A stretch of DNA of 64,000 bases from positions 77,102,042 through 77,166,041 of the forward strand of contig OY856186.1 in NCBI GenBank assembly GCA_963693315.1, in the 5' to 3' direction. The notes under the pieces are model-generated. The model did no database searches and was not told the DNA's origin. It was given only the letters and a program-made list of their open reading frames with translations. The stretch is from Diogma glabrata. Its lineage: Eukaryota; Arthropoda; Insecta; Diptera; Cylindrotomidae. The position numbers and the translations under genes were made by a program. Of the stretch, positions 33,991 to 46,364 are shown piece after piece (positions within the stretch are counted from its first letter, which is position 1; each line of letters opens with the position of its first letter).

Positions 33991-35439
33991 AGTAGTCTGG
34001 GAGCCCGCCGACATAAACAGCAACTCATAAATACTCTTCTATAATTTTTTGTGTGGCTTAATTATGCCTAGTCTACCACTTTTTTTTCTCTATCATAATT
34101 TTCTTAGCCGCGGCTTTTTCTCTCCAGTAATTTTTAAACTTGTCAATATCGTATTAAGCTAAAAATTCATATATACTCTATTTTTAAAAAATTTAATGCC
34201 AAGAGAAATTCATGAATCGCGAGAGAAAAAACTTGTCCGACAAAAATTTCGGTACGTTAAGGATGTCTACCGAGTGAAACATGTAATAATAACAATTTCG
34301 AAAAATTTATGGATGACCACCTGATTTTTATGAAAAATGCTTCAACAAGGTATGCAAAATCACGTCCTCACATCGTCCGACAAGACAGATTTGCCAATTT
34401 TCCAGTCCGACAAGCGGACATTGACATTTTCACGGCGACCTAAAATTTATTCATAACAATTTCCGCTTTCGATTTTTTGCTGTTAAATGAAGCTTACAAC
34501 GAGGTGAACAAGTTGTCCGACAGTAAAATATTACCATTTTCATAAAAATCGAACAAATTGTTATTTTTCAATTGAAAATTCATGAAGGATTACAGTATTT
34601 GCGTTTGTGAGCGTAAATACAGCATACTTCCACATAACCAGCTTTTTTTTATAGGATTACTAAACAAAAGTATGTAGAATCCAATTGTTTAATTGTCGGA
34701 CACGATATATTCTCCGAATTTCCAGTCCGACGCATGGAAATTATAGATTTTATGAAGCTTAAAATTTTTTGATGAAATTCTTTTTTGATCTTTTTTATTT
34801 ATATTTTATAATTGCTATTAAGGATGTAAATAACATTTATGAAATCAAATATTTACGTCGGATTGTAAAATATATTACAGAATAAACGTTCCTGCATCGA
34901 TTGGAATCAAAAAATTTAGATCTCACCGACAATTTTCCCGAAATAATCAATGTGAAAGTTTTCATTCACTCTATGTTATATTCAACGGAAGTATCAAAAT
35001 TTGATAGATAATTTTTTTTTGCTGTCAGATATTTTATTTTTGATTCATACAAACTATGGTATTCAAACAGTAGGCTTTGTTTTTGCTGTCGGCAATTCTT
35101 CTTGTCGTCGATAATTTTGCTTTGTCGTTATGAAAATTCTTTGTTGTCATATTTTTTTCTAACAAAATGAAATATAATTTTATCTTAGTAGGCGCATAAA
35201 TGCTATAAATTTGTAATTTATGTTTGACAAATAAACATAAACAAGCAATCATTTATGAATGAAAACGGACATTTTTATTATTTGCAATTTTACATAATTT
35301 TTTATAAGCTGAATAATTTGTAGAAAAAACTTTATTTAGAAACTAATAATTATTATCTTTTAAATAAAATTATAATTTAAAAAAAATTATCTCATTAAAT
35401 ACCACTCGACATTGAAATTTTTGTCTAAAATTTTTCAAT

Positions 35440-35572
35440 TTTACTCATTAAATTATTTTTAAGCAACACTGCTCAATCAAACCACTACTTAAACCACTCG
35501 TCCTTCGGACTCGTGGTTTATTGTGCGCTTTGATTCGCAGTGTTGCTAAATAATTTAATTCGTAAAATCAAA
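35440..35572. repeat. Hairpin with GC-rich tip
   Basis: Arms 'attaaattatttttaagcaa' plus 'cactgctcaatcaaaccac' and the inverse 'gctttgattcgcagtgttgc' plus 'taaataattta' meet at the tip 'ccactcgtccttcggactcg'. Arm length is about 60 bp. It lies inside the 4.25-kb element and may be a small nested MITE. Confidence 0.6.
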
Positions 35573-36008
35573 AAATTTTCGAAAAAATTTCAATGACTCG
35601 TGGTATTACAACCGAAAAATTAAAAATTCAGAATGTTCTTGCAAAGACATCCGGAAAAAAAACTTACGTTCAGTTTCTCTGTGCGATTTATGATTTTTTG
35701 AGCCAAAAAACAGCGGTATCATCGGCAATCAGACGTAAATATTTAATTTAAAAATTTATAAAATCTGCTGCGTACACCGGAAAGCTATCCGCTGAAGTAT
35801 ACCTTATCCAGTAACTGGTTATTTTTTAATCTTACGGAAAGTTCTTGGCGTGGCCCCTATGGTCACACCCCCATCCCACTAGTTTTAGGTAGATTTCATA
35901 TAAAAATCTACTATTGCAATGGGCTTCATCTCGGAATTTCGGAAAAATTTTTGTGCCAAACGACTATATATGATAAGCGGAGACGAAAAAACAAAAAAAA
36001 AAAAATTT

Positions 36009-36168
<160 letters not shown>

Positions 36169-36191
36169 GATATGAGATATAACGAAAACGA

Positions 36192-37110
36192 CCGGCACTC
36201 TCACGATCGCATTTGTTGAGGTAGATCAAAAAAATGTCTGTACTTGTGTGTTCTAATAATATCTTGGACAAGTTCGTGAATCAGCAAAATCCGACACGTG
36301 GTTAAGGAACTAGAGGCTTTTTTCTGAAAAAAATTGATTTTTCAAAACCTTTATAACGGCCGTTTGGATACTAATATTTCAAAAAAATTAACAAATTTAG
36401 AATCTTTGGAATTTTTTATATCAATTTGTTTTAAAAATAGACCTCTGCAATTTTTGCAAAAAAAATTTTTTTGAAACAACCGGCACTCTCACGGTCGCAT
36501 TTGTAAAGCCAGATCAAAACACCTTTTCTAAAAATGTGCGTTTTGTTATTATCTTGGACAAGCTCCTAAATCAGCCGAATCCAACACATGGTTAAGAAGC
36601 TAGAGACTTTATACTAGAGAAAAAACTCTGTTTTTTAGATCCGTTATAACGGCCGTTGGGATTCTAACATTTTTAAAATCTTCATAAATTTAAAATCTTT
36701 AAAACCTTTTTAATCAGTTTCTTTCAAAAAAAGGACCTCTGTAGTTGGAGGTTTCTGAATGAGCGGCTCCAACAAAAAAGCTTGTAAAACACAAAATGCT
36801 TTTGAATCAATCGGCGCTCTCACGGTTGCATTTGTGGAGCCAGATCAAAAAACCTTTCTTAAAAATGTGTGTTTTATTAAAATCTTGGACAAGTTCGTAA
36901 ATCAGAAAAATCTGACACATGGTTAAGGAACTAGAGGCTTTATACTAGAAAAAAAAGTGGTTTTTTTAATCCGTTATAACGGCCGTTTGGATACTAATAT
37001 TTTTAAAATCTTCATAAATTTAAAATTTGTAAAAACATTTTAATCCGTTTCTTATAAATATAAACCTCTGCAATTAGAGGTTTTTGACTTGTTGGCTTCA
37101 ACAAAAAAGT
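36192..37110 (+). repeat. Tandem repeat of about 290-330 bp, three units
   Basis: Units start 'ccggcactctcacgatcgca' (36192), 'ccggcactctcacggtcgca' (36480) and 'tcggcgctctcacggttgca' (36811). Each then has 'atcttggacaagytc', 'taaggaactagaggctt' and 'ataacggccgtt'. A related, more diverged pair is at 46365 and 46634. Confidence 0.8.
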
Positions 37111-38245
37111 TTGCAACAATCCCCAACTACAATTTCCAAAAACCTTATAACAGCCAATGTCAACCTTATAACAGTCAAAAAAATAAAAGATTTGAATAGA
37201 AGAAATTAATTTTTTTTTCTTAGAAATAAACTATTTTGATATTTTGCAGTAATTGCACGACATATGATATAGAGTAGGTTTGTGTCATAAATTGTCTCTC
37301 ACATGTTCTGTGGTAGATTTGATATTTGTTTGTTGCAAAATTGGATAGATATAGTTTTGCTTATAGGTAGCTAATTTTCTTTTTAAAATTTGTTCGATAT
37401 CTGTTTGAAATTAGTTTGTTTTGTTTAAACTAATCTGATACATCAGATTCTACTGGCACACAAAACTGTCTGATCTCGAAATCTACCTATTTCTAGCGGA
37501 TATACGTGCCGCTTGTACTTTTTTTAATGAAATTGTTAATAAAATGTTCCTATTATTAGTTTAATACATGTTATTGACTATTCACATTCCTTACCATTCA
37601 TTTATTATTGTAATTAATGAGACTAAAATTATTTATGAACTTGGAAAAAATAAAGTATTGAAATGATGTTGTCGATCGATGTTTTTTTGTCGGACTATTG
37701 ATTTGGCACGAAATATTTGTCCGCCACTTGTACTACAGGGTAAGTTCTGCTCTATAATATGTAAATTTCTTTTTGTCCGACGGTTATGAATAAATTTTAG
37801 GTCGCCGTGAAAATGTCAATGTCCGCTTGTCGGACTGCAAAATTGGCAAAACTGTCTTGTCGGACGACGTGAGGACGTGATTTTGCATACCTTGTTGAAG
37901 CATTTTTCATAAAAATCAGGTGGTTATCCATAAATTTTTCGAAATTGTTATTATTACATGTTTCACTCGGTAGACATCCTTAACGTACCGAAATTTTTGT
38001 CGGACAAGTTTTTTCTCTCGCGATTCATGAATTTCTCTTGGTATTAAATTTTTTAAAAATAGAGTATATATAAATTTTTAGCTTAATACGATATTGACAA
38101 GTTTAAAAATTACTGGAGAGAAAAAGCCGCGGCTAAGAAAATTATGATAGAGAAAAAAAAGTGGTAGACTAGGCGTAATTAAGCCACACAAAAAATTATA
38201 GAAGAGTATTTATGAGTTGCTGTTTATGTCGGCGGGCTCCTAGAC

Positions 38246-38907
38246 TATAGTGTGTTGGTATTGTCAGTAATTGAGTGAGAGAGGAATTTTATTATGTTTT
38301 TTGTTTGTTAGATCTATGTAGCTTTAAATAAATTCCCGTACTCAAAGGTTACAAGAAATATATGGTGAAATAATTCCGAATACATATATCGTTTTGTTTA
38401 TATAGAACCAGTAAAAAAAATTTCAGCTGAATCAAAAAGGTCTTAGTCACATTTTGTCCTAATCTGTTCGGTATGTAAAAGAATGACCCACATATGGAAT
38501 TTCTTGTCGTCCCGCGCTCGATAAATTTATTTATTTCTTACAGTAAAAACTAAAAATCATTTCTCCATAGAATACGATGATTATACGAAAAACTTGTTTC
38601 GTGGGTGGGGTAATGAGTAATAACTAAAGATCACTTTGAACATTTTATTTGTTTATAGGAATAGGAATTTGTTAATAACTTTTATTATTTTTAATTTTTT
38701 TTGTAAACTATTATCTTTTAACTTTAAAATAAACTAAACTAGAGGTTTCTATCTTTAATACAACCGAAGTTATGAATGTTTGAAAATAACTCGTCAAGCC
38801 AAAAATCACGAAATGCTCGAAATTTAGAACCGCTATATTTTCCAAAAAAAACGAAAAAAAAAATCCTCGAACACCTATATCTTTTTTTCGATATAAAACC
38901 CATAATG
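38246..38907. other. Spacer inside the 10.9-kb structure
   Basis: No coding signal. Sequence at about 38418-38487 ('aatctgttcggtatgtaaaa') is repeated at about 39606-39675 ('aatctgttcggtttgtaaaa'), on the other side of the family A insertion. Confidence 0.4.
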
Positions 38908-39603
38908 TACGCATGGAGGGATCAGTTTTTATTAATTTGTTAATTTTTTTCTATTTTTTGATCCACGGGTGTGACAACCCCGCGTACTCCAGTCCCTGCT
39001 ATTGGCATATGAGTTAACGGGAGATATCACATACCACTGGCAATAGCAGTGAGATATCACTAGCCAAGGTGATATCTTAGGGGTGCTGGCGGATGAACTG
39101 TATTCAGTCAACGGTAGCACTCTCAATCTTAGCTAATGAATATTCCTTGATGCTGGAACGCTGTAGCTTGCTCGAAGAAACAAGCCTCCATATAACTATA
39201 TATCTGAGCTTTAATCATTGAAAAATATACTGTGTCCCATAATCAAGGATTATGCCATTAGCTGGACTATTGGCAAAACAATTTTAGTTTTGTTCCTGCA
39301 AATTTTTAAAACAAATTTGCTTTTTACCTCTTATTTTATTTTTATTTTCCCTATCCTATCACGAAATATTGGCCTATGTCATATTTTATATGTGATAGGA
39401 TTTATGGTTTAGTTATCCATTATTTAACAAAAAAAATATTAAAAAAAAACAAAAAAAAACAGATTTGCGTCCATTAACATCCTTAGAACGCATGTTGTTG
39501 TGGGACCTTGGTCTTAAAAGGTTTTTATGTTTTGTTGTGACACATATTGTAATGCCTACTACACATCACATTTTATTAAAAAAAAAAAAAAAAAAAAAAA
39601 ATT
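38908..39603 (+). mobile_element. Family A LINE derivative, complete, with poly-A tail
   Basis: Colinear with the inverse of 13077-13770: 'gcatggagggatcag', 'gtgtgacaaccccgcg', 'ggatgaactgtattcagtca', 'tggcctatgtcatattttat', 'acgcatgttgttgtgg', 'tgtgacacatattgtaat', then about 25 A's ending near 39603. It holds no ORF of its own. Boundaries come from alignment with the copy that has a TSD; no clear TSD was found here. Confidence 0.78.
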
Positions 39604-39706
39604 AAAATTTCACCCAAATCAAAAATGTGTCGGTCAGATTTTGCCCAAATCTGTTCGGTTTGTAAAAGAATTAACCATTTACGTAATACAAACAGCTTAA
39701 TTTTTT

Positions 39707-40160
39707 GACATACTTGACAATATTTTTTTGACAAACTTATGCAATAAAATTCTCAATTATAATAATATCATGTTCATTACATTTCGTTTATATAAATAAC
39801 GTTATTTTCTAAAAAAAGAAATGAAAATCTTTCTTTTGACACACTTGACAACATTTTTTTGACAAACTTATAATGCCATAATTCTCAATAATAATAATAA
39901 AATTGCATGTCAAACATATGATTATTTTTATTTTTTCCCAAAAATTGGGTAAAAAAATAAATAAACAAAAGTAAAATCATTCTTTTGACACACTTGACAA
40001 CATTTTTTTGACACACTTATACTGCCATAATTCTCAATAATAATAATAAAATTTCAGGTCATACAAATAATTAATTTAATTTTTTTCAAAAAAATTGGGT
40101 AAAAAAATAAATTAAAATCTTTCTTTTGACACACTTGACAACATTTTTATGGCAAACTTT
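39707..40160 (+). repeat. 131-151-bp minisatellite, four units
   Basis: 'gacayacttgacaa' begins units at 39707, 39838, 39987 and 40138. Same repeat as at 32960-33430. It leads directly into the right arm of the 10.9-kb structure. Confidence 0.85.
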
Positions 40161-40169
40161 AAACTTATA

Positions 40170-40749
40170 ATGCAATAATCTAGTTTTTGGTCTCACATAC
40201 CAATCCCTACCATCAAGATTTCTTCAAATTCAATTTTTCTATCCGTAATCACTTGAAATGAACGTTTTTTAAGCCAAAAATATGCAAGTTTCCTTGTTTT
40301 GAAACACTTGACGATTTTTAGACACACTTCCGGTGCAGTTATTGAACACATCGTCCTTTCAGCTCTTCCCATTGAGTAAACTTATTTTTAGAAACAATAA
40401 TTTTTGAAATCCGTTCAGCGGTTTTCTAGATTTCGTCGGTTGTGACAGCCGGCCGGCAGGTTGTAACACCTTTCGATTCGCCTGGCAGGTACTTGTGCTC
40501 GTCAAAATCGCCTGTCAATTTTTTTTTGTTCTGTACAATAAATGAGCTAAATCATATAAAAATTTCAAGCTTACAGTAGGAAGTTTTTTTTTAATTTGTT
40601 TTACACTTTCAAACACATGGAATGATGACGTGCACGGCTGATGCTTGCCAGGCGGTGGTTTCCGTAGTTCACATTTCATGACTTATCACTAAAAAAAATT
40701 CTAGCCTTACAGAACGACCGTTACCCAAACGGTTCAATAGCTCTTGGAC
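40170..40749 (-). repeat. Right inverted arm of the 10.9-kb structure
   Basis: Inverse of 29828-30424 with the same landmarks ('ataatctagtttttggtctc', 'ctttcagctcttcccattga', 'acctttcgattcgcctggca', 'gatgacgtgcacggctgatg', 'acagaacgaccgttaccc'). It differs in having one instead of two copies of the GC-rich 21-bp unit. Confidence 0.8.
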
Positions 40750-40760
40750 TAAAACAAGTA

Positions 40761-41247
40761 ATTGTTCACCGAATTTATTTATTTGTGATGAAAGATAACA
40801 TACCATGTATTCTTATAACTAAACTGCGATCGATACGAATATAATTTAATTAAAGAATAAATAACAAAAACAAAACTAGAAAAAATGTGTATACAAAATT
40901 CACAGATTATTATAATATTTGTTTAATGCAGTTTTTTTTAAAATTTATTCAGTTTTTATCAAACATTTTCGAAACACAACAATAACCGGCATAAAATGTT
41001 TCCGATAAATTGATATGATAACACACATTTTGTACTGGTTCTAGTTTTAATTGGTTTCTGTTTTAAAAATATAATAAACAAAATTGTTTATTCATTGTGC
41101 ATTACATTGAAGGAAAAAATGCTAATTGGTAAATTTATAAACATTAGGTTTCTCTTATGCAGATAAAAACAATACAAAAAATACTTGAGGTGATCGTTTT
41201 TTTGGCTAGCTTACCTTGGCCTTTTTCCATGATTTGTTTTAATCGGT
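40761..41247. other. Spacer, no feature seen
   Basis: AT-rich DNA between the 10.9-kb structure and hAT element 2. Confidence 0.35.
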
Positions 41248-41255
41248 GATAAAAT

Positions 41256-42738
41256 TAGGGCTCGTAAAATACTCGAACATTAAGTACCCGGGTATCGAGT
41301 AGTTATTTTACTCAAATACCCGGGTTACCCGGGTAACCCGGGTAGTTGGATAATTAAAACAAAACAAATTTTTAATAGTTCATTTGTACATATTTAATTC
41401 AATTAATATTGATATTTATTTAATTCAATTAATTTAATTCTTAAAAATATGTTAAACGTTAAATGAAATCAAATTTTATAATAATATAATATTCACTGTA
41501 ACTTTTTGTTTATAAAATAGTATTTTAAAAATATTAAGCCGTTGAGTGTGGAAGGAGCTAACGAACTGCGAATTTTGGTTATTATATTGCCGGCTACTGA
41601 AAACACCCGTTCGCATGGCGTTGATGTAGGATTTATAGTAAGCAGTGAAGCGTACAGATTATCTAACATGTCTGCATAAATGGAAGGGATTGCTCAACAT
41701 TTAAATTTTCGCTTTTTTCTTTGGTTTTAGTTATATATAATGCAAGACAATGCTGTAACTCATTATATACTGATGTTGGTTCCCGCTCTCAATCAGAAGA
41801 GCTTGAGCTTTGATCTGCAACTCTGATGTTGTTTTCATTCGAGTATAGACGTAATAATAATTGACGAGCAAGCTGCTTTGTAGAAATTTTTGTTGCGAAG
41901 CTTAAAAACTCATTGCCTTTTGAAAAAATACAATGATGCAAATATAACAATAATCCTTTATATATTTATATCCTTTTGTCGACGTTCATTAACTTCGTTT
42001 TTCAAATAGTTCACGAGAAAGAGGTGTACTAATCTCGTTTATTTTAGTACGTAGAAGTACCTTCAGCTGTTATTAGGGTGGCGTTTTTTGTATTCAGTTC
42101 TTGTACTGCTAACATAAGTGGTTCGAGAATAAAAGAGATTTCTTTTAATATTTCTAAATCGCATTCCTTCATTTTGTCAGCGCCTAGCTCATCGAGTGTA
42201 GAATTAATGCAATTTTTTAATTTAAGAAATCGATTTATTGCTGCAATAAGTATGTTCCACCGTGTTTACAATCTAAAATTAGTTTCAACTTTTGACCTTC
42301 CTGAACTTCTACGTGCTCTAATTATAAAAATAAAAGAAACTAAACCATCGGAAAATGACTGTAGTCGTTTGTGTGGGAGTACTCAGGAATCTCTCAAGGA
42401 TCTACATTTTAAGGTGATAGAAGTATTTCTAAAAAATCTAGATTGATTCATTTTATAAATCTTCTTTGGTAAAACGCTCCATGCTTTGTGACTTACAAGC
42501 TTCGTAACTATTTGACGGCCATAGCTGATTTACGAACTTATCTAAAATACAACAATGCAACATATATTTTCTGAAATTATTTTTTGAATAAATCAGCAGA
42601 AGTGACAGTGAGCTTCATAAGAATTTTGTTTTTGTTATACCCGGGTACTCGAAGCTATTACCCGGATATTCGAGTAGTAAAATTTTTGGTTAAATACCCG
42701 GGTACCCGGTTATCTGATACCCGAGTATACGAGCCCTA
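41256..42738 (-). mobile_element. hAT element 2, perfect 8-bp TSD
   Basis: gataaaat occurs at 41248-41255 and 42739-42746. Inside, both ends read TAGGGCTCGTA inwards, followed by several 'tacccgggta' motifs on each side (left about 41288-41345, right about 42640-42722). These probably serve as subterminal binding sites. A minus-strand transposase remnant spans most of the 1,483 bp. Ends and TSD are intact while the gene is broken. Confidence 0.92.
41525..42450 (-). pseudogene. hAT transposase remnant with ERVFS dimerisation motif
   Basis: The minus strand reads, from about 42320 downwards, TRWNILIAAINRFLKLKNCI (one shift before it), LDELGADKMKECDLEILKEI and LEPLMLAVQEL. Then near 41690-41525 it reads IYADMLDNLYASLLTINPTS and TPCERVFSVAGNIITKIRSS, ending LNGLIFLK. 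The last is the hAT C-terminal dimerisation domain (ERxFS). There are stops and frameshifts between blocks. The plus-strand frame at 42078-42446 is its shadow. Confidence 0.85.
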
Positions 42739-42746
42739 GATAAAAT

Positions 42747-43257
42747 TGAATATTTTTTTTCAAATAGAAATGTTAAATAAACGTTTTCTTAAACTTTGAA
42801 TTTTGTACTCTTTGCATATTGAAAATGTTCTATTATTGAGCTAAAAACTTCTTCGACGATAGTATATGAAATAGTATATATTATTTAATTAGGGTGCCAC
42901 TTGTGTTAAGGTTATAGTTTGACAATCATAGACGAAACACAAAAAGTAGCACTTTAGCTGCGAATTAAATTTACACTACTTTTTCGGCAAACATTTAAAT
43001 TTTTTATAAATATGACATTAATACATCAAATTTTTTATAAATATGTGATGAGTTTATTTTCAAAACAACATGTTACTTTACTGCCGCCGTAAAAATATGG
43101 AAAGAAAATGGCAACACTTTACTACCGTCGTAAAAATATAAAAGTTATACTTTGCTGCCGCAATATAGCGTGAACAAACACTTCTAGCTATAAACTGGTG
43201 ACCACAGACTCATTATTCGAAAATTTATCTCATCTTTGAAGAATAAATTAAATCAGA
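42747..43257. other. Spacer with a short tandem motif
   Basis: No gene. At about 43075-43166, 'actttactgccgccgtaaaa' recurs as 'actttactaccgtcgtaaaa' and 'actttgctgccgcaatat' at 33-41-bp steps. Confidence 0.4.
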
Positions 43258-43450
43258 AAATATGAGGGGGCTGAAATTTGAAGGCTCTGAGATATCAAGA
43301 CTTCGGTTTGGGTTAAGGATTTTTATATAGTTTTCGGCAAAAGGCTTTTATGAGGACATTGTTTTTAGTTTTGGCCAGTAATGTATATTAAACAAAAAGA
43401 ATTTTATTACAAAATTAACCCGAAACATCAATACTTTGCCAGAAAATTAC
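43258..43450 (+). repeat. Family D copy
   Basis: 'gatatcaagacttcggtttg', 'ttatatagttttcggcaaaa' and 'acccgaaacatcaatac' match the family D unit at 32241-32455. More diverged than the copies at 32 and 53 kb. Confidence 0.7.
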
Positions 43451-43954
43451 AACAAATCATAAATTAACATAATTTAGTGAAAATGCTCAAACTATGTACT
43501 TTTTAAAAAATTGTAAAATAAGTTGTATTTTTTATTTTGTCCATATTACTTATATGCCAAGTTTCAGAAAAATCAAAAATGATCAAGTTCAAATTCCGAT
43601 TTTTTCACCTGTGTACAGAGCCGGGACGTGGCAATATTACGCCCTAGGCAAGAATAACATTTGACGCCCCTATCCACCTCTTTCTCTACAGAGTTGGTTT
43701 GTTTTAAACACTTTTTTTTAAAAGTAATCACATGTCAAAATATTGGTACAAGAGTACTGGCGGATCTGGTATTCGATTACCGACAAACGCTCGATGAAGA
43801 AGCACTTGCAATTCGTTTTAGTTCTAAATAAAAAAATGGTAAATATGTGTCATTACTGTGAATCAAAAGGAACATTCTAATTCTGAAAAGAAACTTATAG
43901 ATTCGGGGGGAGATTTGTAAAATTGGGTTACATATTTCACCTCATTGGACGGGA

Positions 43955-44090
43955 TTGGACGCCTCCGAGAGTATTAAGTACGGCAAAGCATTCCGTTTGT
44001 ACGATGTACGGACAAAGAAATCCCTCTGCATTGTGTCACTATTACAGTGAGTGATCTCAATAGTTTAACTGTTTGCACACACCGATGTAA
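43955..44090 (-). pseudogene. Jockey-like ORF2 C-terminal fragment
   Basis: The minus strand matches the C-terminal coding part of the LINE at 18360-18440. It reads VKLLRSLT, then VHRTNGMLC or, in the frame that looks older, FVRTSYKRNALPYLILSEAS, the jockey 'FFxRTxxxWNxLP' motif. It is nested within hAT element 3, so that element received a LINE insertion or captured it. Confidence 0.65.
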
Positions 44091-44379
44091 GGTGTAAAAC
44101 AGGAAAATATGTCTGAATATGATTGATCCGATGAATCCATGATGAATCCGATTTTAAATATTAACATTTTTTGCCAGATACTTAACATGAACCTTTATTA
44201 AATTTTAAAACCAGTCGCAAATGCTTTGGAAGCAAATGAATGCAGTCGTAGCCAACAAGTAATTTGGAAACAGTTACAACATGATTTTGATTTATTTGGC
44301 CTTGTAACGTTATGTGTTTCGTTTATATAGCATTATATTTATTTTTGTGGTACGTTATTTCGTTATGAAACAGAAAAAT

Positions 44380-44485
44380 ATTATATTTCCTTATGTTATA
44401 ACCATTTTAGTTATGTTATTTTAAAATCAAACATTATATTTCCTTATGTTATAACCATTTTAGTTACGTTATTTTAAAATTAAAT
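44380..44485 (+). repeat. 53-bp direct tandem duplication
   Basis: 'attatatttccttatgttat' followed by 'aaccattttagtta' starts at 44380 and again at 44433, with only two or three differences. Confidence 0.85.
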
Positions 44486-45475
44486 GTAATCTTAAAACTA
44501 TATTTAAAATTGTTCGGGATTTTTGTGAGCAAGCAAACTCAATTAATTAAAGAAGTAATTAGAATTTTTTCAATTCAAAGGTATGGTTGGAAATATCACA
44601 GAAAAAACTCTGTTTTTCTTTTTTACGTGTTTCGGTTGGGATTCGAACTCGAGTTCAAATCAAAAAAAAAAACTACCAAAAAATTTTAAAACTACCAAAA
44701 TCTTTAGTTAAAGTGTGCACATAAATTGAAAAAGAGCAGATAAGTCGGAGTTTATACAACCGCTATTTGCAAAATCATCCAAAAAACGAAATTAAAAACG
44801 TTATCGTTACGTTTTACGTTATTGTCACGCAAATAAATTTTTAAGACGTTACGAAAGTAATTATTATTAATAACGCTTCCTATTTTCGTTATTTCTTGAC
44901 GTTACGTTACGAGTAACGTTTTGTAACATTAATTGTGATGCAAAAATGAAAAACCGAATTCCACGCGTTTAGTCAGCATCTATGACATCGTTACATTACG
45001 TTTTTGTGTTACATATCCGGCATCACTTCATCGAATAAATTCGCCGCAAATATTTTCCACATTTTATAAACTATGTACCAAATTAACTCTGTTTTGTGCA
45101 ACATTTTTCATGAAGGATTTTTGTGGAAAATTATCTGACGCTAATTATCTGACGCTAATGTGGGTGACCACTTTCCTTTCTTTAGATTTCAATTTTTTTG
45201 ACTTAAAAGTGAAATAAACTAATTTGTATTTTGAGATCAATCTCAACGTCAGTGGGAATTGAGCGCCTCTTTTCTAAATTTGGCTTGGTACATAAGAAAC
45301 TCCTAAGCCGATTTTATACGGAAAAAGCTGGGCAAAACAGAAAAAAACGAATCTTCGTAGTATAAAATATATTAAAAACAAAAAAATACTTTTTCACAAA
45401 TTCTGCGCCCTTCAAATAAAACGCTCTAGGCGAACGGCTAGTTCACCTACCCCTTGTACCGGCACTGCCTGTGTA

Positions 45476-46360
45476 GACCACGTTTTTCATCTATATAGGC
45501 TTTTAGTATGGTTCTCCATAGTTCTGAAAATATTTGAGCAAAATTGAACAAACTGGAAGGGGAGGAAAGGGAGGGGAGGGTATATTGAGGTTTATTTAAA
45601 ATGTTTGAAGTTTATTAAAAATATAAAAGTTACATGCAATTTAACAGTAATAGAATAAAGTGAATAACTATTAAAAAAATTCAAAAAATTTATTTCAAAT
45701 TAATTGAACTATATTTAATTTTCACATAAACATTACGTGCGATTGTCTCAACTACACCAGTTTGTATCTGTAAAGCTATTTAATTGAGTTCGATTCGCCA
45801 TATCTTACCACCACGGGGATGTTGAAATAACTCCATTTCGTTTGGAAATAGAACATGTGTGTCCTTTAGGTTCAAAAACGATCTATTCCACTTTACGAGT
45901 TTTAAAGATAAATGAAAATAACTTTTATTTTGAAACTACATATTTACAAACTCGGTGATTTTATTGTTTAATTGGTTTCTTTAGGGATTTTCCATTAATT
46001 TGTTTGAAGTGTAAAATAAAGTAGGTAGTCAAGTTAAGCTGTTATTTTAGAAAACATTTTGGAATAGAGACGTTTTGAAACTTACACAATGGAATAGGTT
46101 CGTTTTGAAAGGGTATGTTTTGAAACTTACATTTTGAAATACTATCGTATTGATTGATAATTTGGTTTTCTGCCAAATCGCCGGCTTTTCTAATGTTGAA
46201 ACCAAGAATATTTTACAACGTTGGTTGATTTTAGAAAATGCAATAAAACAAAATATTGATTTTTGAAATATCTATATTATAGATGTTATATCTTTTTTAA
46301 AATAAATAATAATGAAAAACTATATATGACTATATGGTATATATGATAAACGGAAGGCAT
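45476..46360. other. Arm-family flank, then AT-rich spacer
   Basis: The first roughly 60 bp continue the arm-family sequence interrupted by hAT element 3. At 45558-45585 is a G-rich run like that near 27.3 kb. The rest has no feature. Confidence 0.4.
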
Positions 46361-46364
46361 TTAG

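Larger units (their letters stand above)
43616..45467. mobile_element. hAT element 3, perfect 8-bp TSD, inserted in arm-family DNA
   Basis: cctgtgta lies at 43608-43615 and 45468-45475. Termini inside it are CAGAGCCGGGACGTGG (left) and CAGTGCCGGTACAAGG (right, minus strand). Rejoining the flanks restores arm-family sequence (compare 30395-30480 on the minus strand: 'gaacacgtttttcatc' versus 'agaccacgtttttcatct'). The interior has a jockey-like fragment (43955-44090), a 53-bp tandem duplication (44380-44485) and 'cgttacgtta'-rich sequence around 44800-44930. No hAT transposase was recognised, so it is non-autonomous. Confidence 0.85.

Noticed and set aside
42078..42446. Plus-strand frame of 122 codons
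   Set aside because: Antisense shadow of the hAT element 2 transposase, which reads on the minus strand with the ERVFS motif further on.
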